Assembly: GCF_019599145.1 (NCBI RefSeq)
Contig: NZ_CP080647.1
Coordinates: forward strand, 4,774,001-4,838,000
DNA from: Streptomyces akebiae
GTDB lineage: Bacteria; Actinomycetota; Actinomycetes; Streptomycetales; Streptomycetaceae
Direction: 5' to 3'
DNA: 64,000 nt
A model generated the notes under the pieces. It did no database searches, had not been told where the DNA came from, and was given only the letters and a program-made list of their open reading frames with translations. The position numbers and the translations under genes are program-made. Of this stretch, positions 1 to 8,384 are shown piece by piece; position 1 is the stretch's first letter; every line of letters starts with the position of its first letter.

Positions 1-2419
1 GGTCGGCGACCGGCGTCACGGTCACCGTGGGCTGGGGGTCGTCGTTCTCCGCGGTGACGCCGCCCAGGTAGGAGCCGACCACGGCGCCGCGTACGGTCTT
101 GACGGCCACCCGGTGGAGGTCGTCGGCGCCGTAGCGGGTGTTGCCCTCGACCGTCACCGGCACGTCGACCCGGGTGCCCGCCCGGACCTCCACCGTGCGC
201 GCGACCGGCCGGTCGCTGCCCGGCTCGTCCACGAACAGCCGCACCTCGCCGCTGCCCGACCCCGAGACCTGTACCGGCACCTGGTAGGTGCGCGTGCCGG
301 AGTCGCCCTCCTTGACGGTCAGCCCGCCGACGTCCACGCGCGGCAGCCGCGCGGGCTCGACGACGGGGGTGCCGGGGCGCCAGCCGTGGGCGTCCACCAG
401 CCAGGCCGTCCCGGACCCGGTACGCGGGGTCAGGTGGAGGGTCCTGACGTGGCCGAGGTCGATGCGCTCCCGGGTCTCGGCGGACAGGGGTACGCGGACC
501 TCGCGCGCCCAGTAGGAGGAGGTGCGGGAAGTGCCCGGCAGACCGTCGACGCCGACCCGGCCCAGGTCCGCCCGCTTGCCGGCGGTGTCGGTGAGGGCGA
601 TGTCAAGATCGGTGCCGGTGGTGTTCGGCGGGACGATCACGCGCAGGCTCAGCGACTTCGCGCCGGCCAGGGAGACCGGGCGGGCGGGGGTGAGCTCGGT
701 GGCGGTGCCGGCGCGGCTCCAGTTCATGGCCAGCGCGTACCGGTCCGGCTCCTTGCCGGGTGACACCCTGCGCCACTGGGCGAAGTGCGGTGAGGCGGTC
801 CTGAGTTCGGGGTCCAGGCAGGAGACGTCCGGGTCCGGGTCCACCTGGGCGCACAGCCGGCCGCCGCCGACCGTGGCGGAGGGAGCCGGGAGGAAGGCCC
901 CCGAGCGGGCGGCGCCGACGGCGTGGGTGAGGACGCGGGCGGGCCCGGCGGAGGCGGGACGCACGGGGGAGCCGTCGAGCAGTGGGCGGGCCCGGTCGTC
1001 ACCGGCGACGAACAGCCGGGCCGCGGTGGCTATGTACGTCGAGCCGGCCTTCTGCTGCTCCTCGGCGGTGAGCCGGGTGGCGGTGCCGGGCGAGCACAGC
1101 GGGTCGTGCTCGTCGCCGCCGTAGGAGAAGTCGTCGTCGGCCGGGGCCGTGGCCTGGCCGGGGGTCCACTCGCTGTTGAAGTAGTTGTGGTTCGCGCCGG
1201 TCATGTAGACCGCGCTGTGCAGGGCCCTGCCGCGGCTGACCCCTCGGGTGCCGTCGACGTAGAGCTCGCCCTGAAGGTCGATGACGTCTCCGTCGCAGCC
1301 CGGCAGGATCGTCACGGACGGCACGTCGGGTGCGGGGTTCTGGCCGAAGATCGTGGGGCCTATGAGGACGGTCCCGCGTATCGTCCAGCGGGTTTCGCCG
1401 TGGTAGCCGTCCTTGTCGGCGGGCGGCGGGGTGAGGCTGTCCAGCGCGGCCCTGTCGGCGCCCTCACCGCCACGGGAGTGGCCCACCAGCAACACCCGGC
1501 CGAGGTCGGCGCCAGGCGCCCGTCGTACGACCTCGGGGGCCGTGGACGGGTCTGCGGCCCAGTCCGCCCAGTGGGCCAGGTGCAGCCGTATCAGCGAGGA
1601 GCGGGCCTGGGCGCCGGCGTCGTCGGCCTGCCAGTCCTGGGCGTTGATCGAGTTGGCCGAGATCGAGACCGTCACATAGCCCTGGGAGGCGAGGAGTCGC
1701 TGGTCGTGGAGGTAACCGCGGTAGCTCGGGACGGGCTCGTGGTCGGCCGGGCACGGCCATGCGAGGGTCAGGTCGTCGCCCTGGAAGCAGGTGGCGTGGC
1801 GCCCGTGGAGGAACAGCGCCAGCGGGCGGCTGCCCGGGGCGTCCTCCGGCGCGACCACCACGGCCTTCATCTCGACGTCGGTGTCGTAGCCGGGCAGGTG
1901 GACCGACGGCAGGGAGTACTCGCCGCTGGTCGTACGGAACGGGCCGGGCACACCGGGATCGACCTCGTTCACGGTCGCCGCGCGGGGCAGGCGCGACGGG
2001 TCGTCCGACGCGGCGTCGAGCGCGCGGCGCTCACGGGCCGCGGCCTTCGCTCCGGCCGCGTCCAGCCGGCGCCCGGCGGCCTCGACCCGCAGGTCGTCGG
2101 TGCTGCCGAGGCGCACGCCGTCGAGCGGCAGCCGGAAGGTGCGCCCGTCCGCGGCGGGTCTGGGGGTGCCCAACAGGCGGTCCCCACTGCGGAATTCGAC
2201 CTGGGCGTCGCCCACCGGCACCTTCCGGGGCGAGCGCCACACCAGCTCCGCCGACTTCCCGGAGCCGGTGGTCCGCCAGCCCTCGGGAAGTCCTGCGGAC
2301 GCGGCGGCCGACGGCCGCCCGGGGTCCGGTTCCGGCGCCGCCAGCGCCGCCCCCGGCGCCGCCAGCGCCAGCGCGAGGACCGCTGCCACGGCGGTCGTCA
2401 CGCGCGAGACACGGATCAC
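1..2419 (-). CDS. Large secreted alpha/beta hydrolase, C-terminus cut by window edge
   Basis: Secreted serine hydrolase of unknown substrate. The GTG start (2417-2419) follows AGGAGGAACGAGAA and opens a classic Sec signal peptide ending in an alanine-rich AALAAPEP stretch. About 806 codons lie inside the window and the frame is still open at base 1. After roughly 200 residues of leader region there is an alpha/beta hydrolase core with an FLHGRHATC oxyanion region and a nucleophile elbow GHSRGG (serine in G-H-S-R-G). Further on are Cys-containing loops and, near the truncated end, a beta-rich VRLFVDEPGS..TVEVRAGTRVDVPVTVEG segment that looks like a Calx-beta or adhesion-type repeat. This suggests a large extracellular or cell-associated esterase. 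No adjacent gene explains its substrate. The hydrolase fold is well supported; the specificity is not. Confidence 0.8.
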   Translation of the reverse strand, partial: MIRVSRVTTAVAAVLALALAAPGAALAAPEPDPGRPSAAASAGLPEGWRTTGSGKSAELVWRSPRKVPVGDAQVEFRSGDRLLGTPRPAADGRTFRLPLDGVRLGSTDDLRVEAAGRRLDAAGAKAAARERRALDAASDDPSRLPRAATVNEVDPGVPGPFRTTSGEYSLPSVHLPGYDTDVEMKAVVVAPEDAPGSRPLALFLHGRHATCFQGDDLTLAWPCPADHEPVPSYRGYLHDQRLLASQGYVTVSISANSINAQDWQADDAGAQARSSLIRLHLAHWADWAADPSTAPEVVRRAPGADLGRVLLVGHSRGGEGADRAALDSLTPPPADKDGYHGETRWTIRGTVLIGPTIFGQNPAPDVPSVTILPGCDGDVIDLQGELYVDGTRGVSRGRALHSAVYMTGANHNYFNSEWTPGQATAPADDDFSYGGDEHDPLCSPGTATRLTAEEQQKAGSTYIATAARLFVAGDDRARPLLDGSPVRPASAGPARVLTHAVGAARSGAFLPAPSATVGGGRLCAQVDPDPDVSCLDPELRTASPHFAQWRRVSPGKEPDRYALAMNWSRAGTATELTPARPVSLAGAKSLSLRVIVPPNTTGTDLDIALTDTAGKRADLGRVGVDGLPGTSRTSSYWAREVRVPLSAETRERIDLGHVRTLHLTPRTGSGTAWLVDAHGWRPGTPVVEPARLPRVDVGGLTVKEGDSGTRTYQVPVQVSGSGSGEVRLFVDEPGSDRPVARTVEVRAGTRVDVPVTVEGNTRYGADDLHRVAVKTVRGAVVGSYLGGVTAENDDPQPTVTVTPVAD

Positions 2420-2755
2420 TTCTCGTTCCTCCTCATGGTCAGTGCCCCTGAGGCCCCACGGGCCCCGGGCTCCCCCGACGCCCCAAAGGGAGCACATTCG
2501 ATCGCCCTGTCACGTCTTCGCACAGTATTCGCACACGTTCCACCCCTGGTGCACAACAAGACACGTGCAGGCAGGGGGAGTTGGGGGCCTACGGCATCAA
2601 CTGACTCGTGGTGTGCGGGCGTTCGGACCGAGGCCGGCCCGGGTGTCCTGGCGACGCGGGCGTGGGCCCGTGGCGACCAGTCGGCGATGCGCGCGGGGTC
2701 GTGCCAGGACCTCTCCGGGAGCTCGGCGCGGTCGCCTCGGCGCCGGCGGACTTCC

Positions 2756-2791
2756 CTGACAGCGGGTCCTGACGTCAGGACTCGCTGTCAG
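2756..2791. repeat. 36-bp near-perfect palindrome between two leftward hydrolase genes
   Basis: Two 18-nt arms meet at a central GACGTC and differ at one position (CTGACAGCGGGTCCTGAC against the reverse complement of GTCAGGACTCGCTGTCAG). A second, degraded copy of the right side follows at about 2798-2822 (CGGGACCCGACGTCAGGTCC). There is no T-tract. It lies 55 bp past the stop of the 2846-3571 gene and about 340 bp before the next leftward start. It could be a terminator without a U-run or an operator. The rest of the 2420-2845 spacer shows no coding signal. Confidence 0.6.
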
Positions 2792-2845
2792 GGCCCACTG
2801 TCGGGACCCGACGTCAGGTCCCCCCGTGCCGAGGTACGGTCGGGC

Positions 2846-3571
2846 TCACTTCAGGTGGCGGTCGAAGAAGCGGCAGCCGTCTTCCAGTTCGAACCATGGC
2901 GTGCCCGTGTGGCCGCCCAGGTTGGCGTGCAGGGTCTTCTCCTTGCTGCCGAAGGCGTCGAAGAGGTCCAGGGCCCGTTGCCGGGGGTTCCCCTCGTCGT
3001 CCCACTGCAACAGGAGCAGCAGCGGAACGGTGACCTGCCGGGCCTCCTCCCGCTGGGCGCGGGGCACGTACCCCCCGGCGTGGAGGCCCGCGGCCACGAT
3101 GCGCGGCTCGACCGCCGCCAGCCGGATGCCGAGGGCCGCCCAACCGCCGGAGTACCCGACGGGGCCGCCGATGCCGGGCAGTTGGAGGAGGGCGTCCAGC
3201 GTGGTCCGCCAGTCCGGGACGGCGTTCTCGACCATCGGGCCGACGAGGGATTCGAGGAGCTCGTCGACCGGCTCGCCGGCCCGCATCGCCCGCCCCAGCT
3301 CGGCCCGGACCTGCTCGTCGGCGGCGGACCGGGGACGGTCACCGCATCCTGCGGCGTCGATCGTGGCCACCGCGTAGCCGCGTGCCGCGGTGTACCGGGC
3401 GCGGGCGACCAGCCGGGGGTCCGCCTTGGGCAGGCCGTTGTTGTGGGCCATCAGGACCAGCGGGAGCGGTGCGGCGGATGCGGGCGTCCACAGGGTGCCG
3501 GGGATCTCGCCGAGGGTGAATTCGCGTTCGAGGACGCCGTCGTCGAGGCGCTGCTCGGAAATGAAGCGCAT
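2846..3571 (-). CDS. Dienelactone-hydrolase-like alpha/beta hydrolase
   Basis: Cytoplasmic alpha/beta hydrolase of 241 residues with no signal peptide. The core shows LVLMAHNNG near residue 40, the nucleophile elbow GYSGGW near 140, an acidic residue in LLLQWDDEGNP and a terminal histidine in NLGGHTGTPW, giving a Ser-Asp-His triad in the expected order. The elbow is G-Y-S-G-G, as in many small DLH/BAAT-type esterases. The ATG start (3569-3571) has only a weak AAAGG ribosome site. A 17-codon ORF with a much stronger ribosome site ends 49 bp upstream (3620-3673), so initiation here may depend on upstream translation. The substrate is unknown. Confidence 0.85.
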   Translation of the reverse strand: MRFISEQRLDDGVLEREFTLGEIPGTLWTPASAAPLPLVLMAHNNGLPKADPRLVARARYTAARGYAVATIDAAGCGDRPRSAADEQVRAELGRAMRAGEPVDELLESLVGPMVENAVPDWRTTLDALLQLPGIGGPVGYSGGWAALGIRLAAVEPRIVAAGLHAGGYVPRAQREEARQVTVPLLLLLQWDDEGNPRQRALDLFDAFGSKEKTLHANLGGHTGTPWFELEDGCRFFDRHLK

Positions 3572-3619
3572 GGTCGTGCCTTTCGGGAGTGCGCGTGAAC
3601 GGCGCTCCCGGACGACGAC

Positions 3620-3673
3620 CTATCGCCCGACCGTGACCCCGGAGGGGAGCACCCATGTCGATACTGCGTTCAC
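3620..3673 (-). CDS. Possible 17-aa upstream ORF / leader peptide of the hydrolase gene
   Basis: Starts with GTG (3671-3673), 8 nt after a near-ideal GAGGAGGTGG ribosome site, and encodes MNAVSTWVLPSGVTVGR followed by TAG. It ends 49 bp before the hydrolase ATG. The opposite strand at 3655-3717 also offers ATG after GGAGGGGAGCACCC (MSILRSRIPPPRSLARPPGS), so one of the two ribosome-site matches may be chance complementarity. The leftward ORF is the better candidate because it faces the weakly initiated hydrolase gene. Confidence 0.4.
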   Translation of the reverse strand: MNAVSTWVLPSGVTVGR

Positions 3674-3820
3674 GGATACCACCTCCTCGTTCTCTCGCAC
3701 GGCCACCGGGAAGCTAGCAGCGGTCGTACGTCCGCCGCCAACGGTTTTCCGGCGGCGGGACCTGAACAACCGACAGGCAGTCAGCCACGGGTGCTGTTCG
3801 GTCGATCGGTGCGTGCGAGG

Positions 3821-5365
3821 ATGGCGGCCGTGACCGGATCGTCGTCCTCACCCGGCGCCGAGGGCAGTCCTCGCGGCCCCGGACTGGGTTCCCACACCGC
3901 CGCCGTGCTCGTGTTCGGGTCGTCGGCGGCGGTCCTGGTGGTCGAGATCGTCGCCCTGCGGCTGCTGGCTCCCTATCTCGGTCTCACCCTGGAGACCAGC
4001 ACCATGGTGATCGGCATCGCCCTCACGGCGATCGCCGTCGGCTCCTGGCTGGGTGGGATCCTCGCCGACCAGGTAGACCCGCGCCTCCTGATCGGCCCCT
4101 CGCTCGGGGTGTCGGGAGCGGTCGTGGCGCTCACCCCCGCCGTGCTGCGCACCACCGCGGAGTGGGCACCGGCGCTGCTACTGCTGATCGCGTCGCTGAC
4201 CATCCTCGTACCAGGCGCGCTGCTGTCCGCGGTGACGCCGATGGTGACGAAGCTGCGTCTCACCCGCCTCGCCGAGACCGGGACGGTGGTCGGCCGGCTG
4301 TCCGGCGTCGGCACGGTCGGCGCGATCGTCGGCACCGTCCTCACCGGGTTCGTCCTGGTGTCGCGGCTGCCGGTGAGCGGCATCCTGATCGGCCTCGGCA
4401 TCCTGCTGGTCGTCGGCTCGGCGCTGGTCGAGTGGCGTACGCGCCGGTGGGGCGGCACCCCCGCCCTGACCCTCGCGGTCGTCGCCGGCGGCCTCGGCAC
4501 CGCGGTCGCGCCCGGTGGCTGCGACGCGGAGACCAGGTACCACTGCGCCCGGGTCGTCGCGGACCCCGACCGGGACGGCGGCCGCACGCTCGTCCTGGAC
4601 GGTGTGCGGCACTCCTACGTCGACGTCGACGATCCGACGTTCCTGGAGTTCACGTACGTGCGCGCGATCGCCTCGGCGGTCGACGCGGCCTTCCCCGAGC
4701 GGGAGCCGCTCGCCGCGCATCATCTGGGCGGTGGCGGACTCACCCTCCCCCGCTACCTCGCCGCCACACGGCCCGGGACGCGCAGCCTCGTGTCCGAGAT
4801 CGACAGCGGGGTCGTACGCATCGACCGTGAACGGCTCGGCCTGCGGGCGGAGGCCGGGATCGACGTACGCGTGGAGGACGGCCGACTGGGCCTGCGGGCG
4901 CTGCCCGCCGACAGCCGGGACCTCGTCGTCGGCGACGCCTTCGGGGGCGTCAGCGTGCCGTGGCACCTCACCACGGTGGAGGCGATGGCCGACGTACGAC
5001 GGGTCCTCGACCCCGACGGCCTGTACGTCGCCAACCTCATCGACCACGGCGACCTGGACTTCGCCCGCGCCGAGGTGGCGACCCTCGCCGAGACCTTCGC
5101 GCACGTCGCCCTCGTCGGCGCCCCCGCGAACATCGGCCTCGACACGACGGCCACCTCCGAGGGCGGCAACCTCGTGGTGCTCGCCTCCGACCGGCCCGTC
5201 GACCTGCGCGCGACCCAGCAGGCGCTGGACACCCGCCGGACCGGCTGGCGGATCACCACCGGCGCCCCCCTCACGACCTGGACCGCCGACGCCCGCCCCC
5301 TGACCGACGACTACGCCCCCGTCGACCAACTCCTCCAACCGTCCAGCACACGACGGGACCGGTGA
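3821..5365 (+). CDS. Membrane-fused spermidine-synthase-like protein
   Basis: A 514-residue protein with two halves. The N-terminal ~200 residues form about seven hydrophobic segments separated by short basic loops (VLVFGSSAAVLVVEIVALRL, GIALTAIAVGSWLGGILADQ). The C-terminal half is a Rossmann methyltransferase-like spermidine synthase fold with HHLGGGGLTLPRYL, SEIDSGVVRIDRERLGL, VRVEDGRLGLR and DLVVGDAFGGVSVPWHLTT. This architecture is common in actinobacteria and often annotated as polyamine aminopropyltransferase, but these fused proteins need not make spermidine. The ATG at 3821 is preferred over the in-frame GTG at 3791, which has no ribosome site. It is followed at about 100 bp by a small co-directional gene. 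Confidence 0.85.
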   Translation: MAAVTGSSSSPGAEGSPRGPGLGSHTAAVLVFGSSAAVLVVEIVALRLLAPYLGLTLETSTMVIGIALTAIAVGSWLGGILADQVDPRLLIGPSLGVSGAVVALTPAVLRTTAEWAPALLLLIASLTILVPGALLSAVTPMVTKLRLTRLAETGTVVGRLSGVGTVGAIVGTVLTGFVLVSRLPVSGILIGLGILLVVGSALVEWRTRRWGGTPALTLAVVAGGLGTAVAPGGCDAETRYHCARVVADPDRDGGRTLVLDGVRHSYVDVDDPTFLEFTYVRAIASAVDAAFPEREPLAAHHLGGGGLTLPRYLAATRPGTRSLVSEIDSGVVRIDRERLGLRAEAGIDVRVEDGRLGLRALPADSRDLVVGDAFGGVSVPWHLTTVEAMADVRRVLDPDGLYVANLIDHGDLDFARAEVATLAETFAHVALVGAPANIGLDTTATSEGGNLVVLASDRPVDLRATQQALDTRRTGWRITTGAPLTTWTADARPLTDDYAPVDQLLQPSSTRRDR

Positions 5366-5463
5366 CATGGCCTCCGCTCCAGGGACATGCCCGATGGACA
5401 TGCCCGATTGCGATGTCGACCGTCACGGGGACGTCGTCCTCAGGCACTCCGGAGGGGACCGCT

Positions 5464-5862
5464 GTGCGACCTGAAGTCACGGGCCAGGAGCAGGAACTGG
5501 ACCTCGACCTCCCCCTGCGCATCGAGCGGCCCTTCGTGCTCTGGTCCTACGAGGTGTCACATCGCCGTCTCGTGCTGCGGGCAGAGCCGGGAGGCGTGGC
5601 CGGCGGGGCGGGGGAGGTCGAGTTCGTGGATGTCCTGGGCATGCAGGTGAAGTCCCATTACTCCGAGCTTCTGATCTCCCCCGCCCCGGCACGCGGCACG
5701 GCCGCCGCCGCCGGTATCGACGCGTTCGTGCCTGTCCCGGAAAGGCATCGGTCCAAGTTCACCGCCCTGCTCGTCTCGGACGGGGCGGTGGGCGGTGGGT
5801 TCGTCGTCTGTGGTGGCTTCCGGGTCCGCCCGTCCGGGGCCGTCCCCGGTCGTGAGCGCTGA
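5464..5862 (+). CDS. Small conserved hypothetical protein, 132 aa
   Basis: The start is chosen at GTG 5464 because GGAGGGG lies 6 nt upstream; an in-frame ATG at 5413 lacks this. The protein begins with an acidic stretch (QEQELDLDL), then continues as alternating beta-type segments (RPFVLWSYEVSHRRLVLRAE, VEFVDVLGMQVKSHYSELL, FTALLVSDGAVGGGFVVCGG) without membrane helices or signal peptide. I do not recognise the family; it reads as a small soluble beta-rich domain. It lies about 100 bp after the spermidine-synthase-like gene, probably in the same transcript, and ends at a strong terminator. Confidence 0.65.
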   Translation: MRPEVTGQEQELDLDLPLRIERPFVLWSYEVSHRRLVLRAEPGGVAGGAGEVEFVDVLGMQVKSHYSELLISPAPARGTAAAAGIDAFVPVPERHRSKFTALLVSDGAVGGGFVVCGGFRVRPSGAVPGRER

Positions 5863-5900
5863 GGGGGGCGGCCTCGTCGGGCGAGGCCACCCCCTTTCCT
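5863..5900. terminator. Bidirectional rho-independent terminator
   Basis: Stem GGGGGcGGCCTCG / CGAGGCCaCCCCC around a TCGGG loop, followed on the plus strand by TTTCCTT. It lies exactly between convergent genes ending at 5862 and 5911 and probably ends both transcripts. Confidence 0.75.
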
Positions 5901-5910
5901 TCCGCGCCGA

Positions 5911-6450
5911 CTACAAGCCGATCGGGTTGAGGTAGGTAGCCGGGCGGGTGGCGGCGTCCTGCTTGAGGATCTGGCCGCCGAAGGGCCACGTCAGGGTGAA
6001 GTGGTCCGTCTCGTTCGGCGGAGTCACGAGGAACTTCGCGGGGACGAACTTCTCCGCCCGGGGCGTCGACGCGGCCACCGGGAGCAGCGTGATGCTGAAG
6101 TCCACCGTGTCCCCCTTCTCCAGCGTCAGCTTCTGCGGCTTCTGGGCGGACCGCACCAGCGACCACGTGCCGTCGGTCGTCTGCGCGCCGACCATGTCGA
6201 CCCCCGCGAAGCCGGACAGCGTGCAGGTGCGCTCGCTCTTGTTCGTGAACCAGATGTACGCCTGGGTCTGCTTCTCGGTCTGCTGCATCTCGGGCTTCGC
6301 GTCACCGCCCATGGCGAAGCCGGCCTTCAGGTCCGCGGTGTGGCAGCGGGTCGGCTCGGCCTGCGCGGCGGCGGAGGCCGGAGCGGCGGCAGCGGCGGTG
6401 CCGGCGACGACGATCGCCGCCAGGGCCACGGCGGTCAGCTTGCTCTTCAT
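5911..6450 (-). CDS. Secreted DUF4232 protein
   Basis: Exported protein of 179 residues. From the ATG at 6450 it has a basic MKSK start, a hydrophobic core (LTAVALAAIVVAGTAAAAA) and an ASAAAQA cleavage region. The mature part starts with TRCHTADLKAGF and contains a second cysteine in SERTCTLSGFAGVDM, the hallmark spacing of the DUF4232 fold, an immunoglobulin-like domain with one disulfide found in secreted actinobacterial proteins. GAGGGG is 13 nt upstream, which is long; a start 21 nt earlier (MRGIRRF) has no ribosome site. Function unknown. Confidence 0.85.
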   Translation of the reverse strand: MKSKLTAVALAAIVVAGTAAAAAPASAAAQAEPTRCHTADLKAGFAMGGDAKPEMQQTEKQTQAYIWFTNKSERTCTLSGFAGVDMVGAQTTDGTWSLVRSAQKPQKLTLEKGDTVDFSITLLPVAASTPRAEKFVPAKFLVTPPNETDHFTLTWPFGGQILKQDAATRPATYLNPIGL

Positions 6451-6591
6451 GAAGCGTCGGATTCCCCTCATACGAAGCGGCGCACAAGGTCGGTGCGCGC
6501 CTGCCCCCCTGTAGATGCGCGATGCACGGAGGAGGTTCGGTGCGGCGGGAAATCTTTTCGGCGATCACCTGGTCGTCTCAATTGCAGTTAC

Positions 6592-7053
6592 CTACAAGCG
6601 AGTTGGCACCTCAAGGGGCACCTCCGCCCACACCGTCTTGCCCACCGGGCGACGAGGCTCCGATCCCCAGCGCGCGGCCAGGACGTCCACCAGCAGCAGC
6701 CCTCGACCGGACTCGCCCTCGGGGTACGACGAGGGCGGGGCCGCGGGTGGTCGCTTCGCGGAGGCGGCGTCGGCGACCTCGATACGAACCAGCCCCGCCG
6801 CCAGGTCGAGGGCGAGCCGGAGACCGAAGTCCCCTCCGGGGACTCGGCCGTGCCGTACGGCGTTCGCGGCGAGTTCGCCGACGACGAGGGCGACGCTGCA
6901 CGACACGTCGGACGCCGCCGGGTAGCCCCACTCCTCCATGCGCCTGACGGCAAGGTGCCGGGCAAGCCGCGCACCTCGCGGAGAGGAGACGAACCGCTCG
7001 GCGATCGCGGGGAGTTCTGGCTCGTCTGCCCGGGTGGTGGTTGCTGTCAGCAC
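6592..7053 (-). CDS. ATP-binding protein (HATPase_c, anti-sigma-factor-like)
   Basis: A 153-residue GHKL ATPase domain resembling the small regulatory kinases related to RsbW and the AbaA-locus ATP-binding proteins of Streptomyces. Visible motifs are the N box VVGELAANAVRHG, the G1 region VRIEVADAAS and the G2 motif GESGRGLLLVDVLAARWG, with C-terminal GKTVWAEVPL. It is divergent from the XRE regulator at 7200 across a 146-bp spacer, with DUF397 beyond. Together they form the regulator / DUF397 / ATP-binding trio repeated many times in Streptomyces genomes and linked to development (whiJ, bldB, abaA paralogues). Its partner is not identifiable from sequence alone. Confidence 0.88.
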   Translation of the reverse strand: MLTATTTRADEPELPAIAERFVSSPRGARLARHLAVRRMEEWGYPAASDVSCSVALVVGELAANAVRHGRVPGGDFGLRLALDLAAGLVRIEVADAASAKRPPAAPPSSYPEGESGRGLLLVDVLAARWGSEPRRPVGKTVWAEVPLEVPTRL

Positions 7054-7199
7054 GGCTGGTCCGTCCTTGTCTGTCGAGCTGAGACATCTCGCGGCGTACG
7101 CGAATCGTCACGTTCCGTATCCAAGAGTCGTCCGATCGCCCTACGCTCGACAGGTGACGCAGCCTTACTTTTCAGTCCGTAAGGAACGGAAGTGACGCT

Positions 7200-8147
7200 T
7201 TGGCCAACGGAATTGATCCCAGCGCGTCGATGGCGGCGCTGTTCGGCGCGCGGGTGCGCAGGCTCCGCACGGCGGCCGGACTGACGCAGGCCGAACTCGG
7301 TGACCGGACGCACGTGGTGAGCACGCGGATCACCCAGATCGAGCGGGCGTCCGGAGCGAAGCCGACGCTGGAGCTGGCGCGTGCGCTGGACGCGGCCCTC
7401 GGCGCGGACGACCTGCTGGTCGAGTTGTGGCCGTACGTGTACCGGGAGGCGTTTCCGGACTGGTCGCGCAAGTTCATGGAGTTCGCGGAGCGGGCGGTGG
7501 TCATCCGTGAGTACGCGGCTCATGTGGTGCCCGGCCTGTTGCAGACGGAGGACTACGCACGGGCCGTGCTGAGAACCGGCCGGACACTCGGCAGCGAGGA
7601 GCAGTTGGAAGAGCGGGTCGCCCTTCGTATGGGACGACAGGAGCGCCTTGGTACGTCTGATCGGCCCGAGCTGTGGGTGGTGCTCGACGAGGCGGTGCTC
7701 AGACGTCCGGTCGGCGGCCATGCGGTGATGCGTGAGCAGTTGGCGCGACTGGTCGCGACCTCGACCGAGCGTCACATCACTGTGCAAGTACTGCCGTTCG
7801 ACCAAGGCGAGCACGAAGTCATGGGTGGCTCGCTCACGGTGCTCACCATGCCGGACAGTTCGGAGATCGCCTACACCGAGGGCGCGCACTACGGCCAACT
7901 CATCGAGGATCCGGACGAGGTCAGGAGTTTCGCGCTGACCTACGATCGGCTGAGGGCGGCAGCTCTGCCCCCGCTCATGTCACTCGACATGATCCGATCC
8001 GTGATGGAGGACAACCACCGTGGAGCGAAGGTCCCATCCCGATCTGAACGGCGTCGCCTGGCGCAGGAGCAGCTACAGCAATCAGGAGGGCGGCAACTGC
8101 GTGGAAGTGGCCGAGGGATTCCGAGAGGCCGTCGTCCCGGTCCGTGA
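7200..8147 (+). CDS. XRE-family regulator with DUF5753 (WhiJ-like)
   Basis: DNA-binding regulator of 315 residues. Residues 12-65 form a Cro/CI helix-turn-helix (LRTAAGLTQAELGDRTHVVSTRITQIE). The remainder is DUF5753, recognisable by VPGLLQTEDYARAVL, RMGRQERL and VLDEAVLRR. The start is TTG 7200, supported by GGAAG 7 nt upstream. Homologues usually end near the MIRSVMEDN segment, about 280 residues. Here the frame runs on for some 35 Arg-rich codons, so its last 128 nt overlap the DUF397 gene in another frame. The tail may be non-functional or result from loss of the usual stop. WhiJ-type regulators work together with a neighbouring DUF397 partner. Confidence 0.9.
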   Translation: MANGIDPSASMAALFGARVRRLRTAAGLTQAELGDRTHVVSTRITQIERASGAKPTLELARALDAALGADDLLVELWPYVYREAFPDWSRKFMEFAERAVVIREYAAHVVPGLLQTEDYARAVLRTGRTLGSEEQLEERVALRMGRQERLGTSDRPELWVVLDEAVLRRPVGGHAVMREQLARLVATSTERHITVQVLPFDQGEHEVMGGSLTVLTMPDSSEIAYTEGAHYGQLIEDPDEVRSFALTYDRLRAAALPPLMSLDMIRSVMEDNHRGAKVPSRSERRRLAQEQLQQSGGRQLRGSGRGIPRGRRPGP

Positions 8148-8244
8148 CAGCAAGGTCCCGCACGGTCCGGCACTGTGCTTCCACGCCGCCTCCTGGGCCG
8201 CGTTCATAGGCGAGTTGAAAGCCGGGCCGCACCACCGCCCCTGA
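8020..8244 (+). CDS. DUF397 protein, small partner of the XRE regulator
   Basis: 74-residue protein with the DUF397 signature WRRSSYSNQEGGNCVEVAEG near the N-terminus, then VPVRDSKVPHGPALCFHAASWAAFIGELK. The family pairs with XRE-DUF5753 regulators. GTG start at 8020, inside the last codons of the upstream regulator, so the genes are very likely translationally coupled. The stop at 8244 is followed directly by a perfect hairpin. Confidence 0.9.
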   Translation: MERRSHPDLNGVAWRRSSYSNQEGGNCVEVAEGFREAVVPVRDSKVPHGPALCFHAASWAAFIGELKAGPHHRP

Positions 8245-8265
8245 GGCGGCCGGGCCCCGGCCGCC
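8245..8265. terminator. GC-rich hairpin after DUF397
   Basis: Perfect 10-bp stem GGCGGCCGGG / CCCGGCCGCC with a 1-nt centre, starting on the base after the stop codon. No T-tract, as is common for Streptomyces intrinsic terminators. Confidence 0.55.
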
Positions 8266-8384
8266 GTCCGTCTTCCGGGCTCACCGGACCCTTGTCCGCG
8301 AGGGTCCGGCGGGCCGCTGACCTCCCCAAAGAACCGGGGGAAAGAACTACCCGCCCACCCACCCTCCCCGGCCGCGAGGGCCCC

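Noticed and set aside
923..3598. Very long plus-strand open frame (891 codons) across the first two genes
   Set aside because: It has Gly/Arg/Pro-rich low-information composition and runs antisense to two leftward hydrolases with clear catalytic motifs; a typical GC-rich shadow frame.
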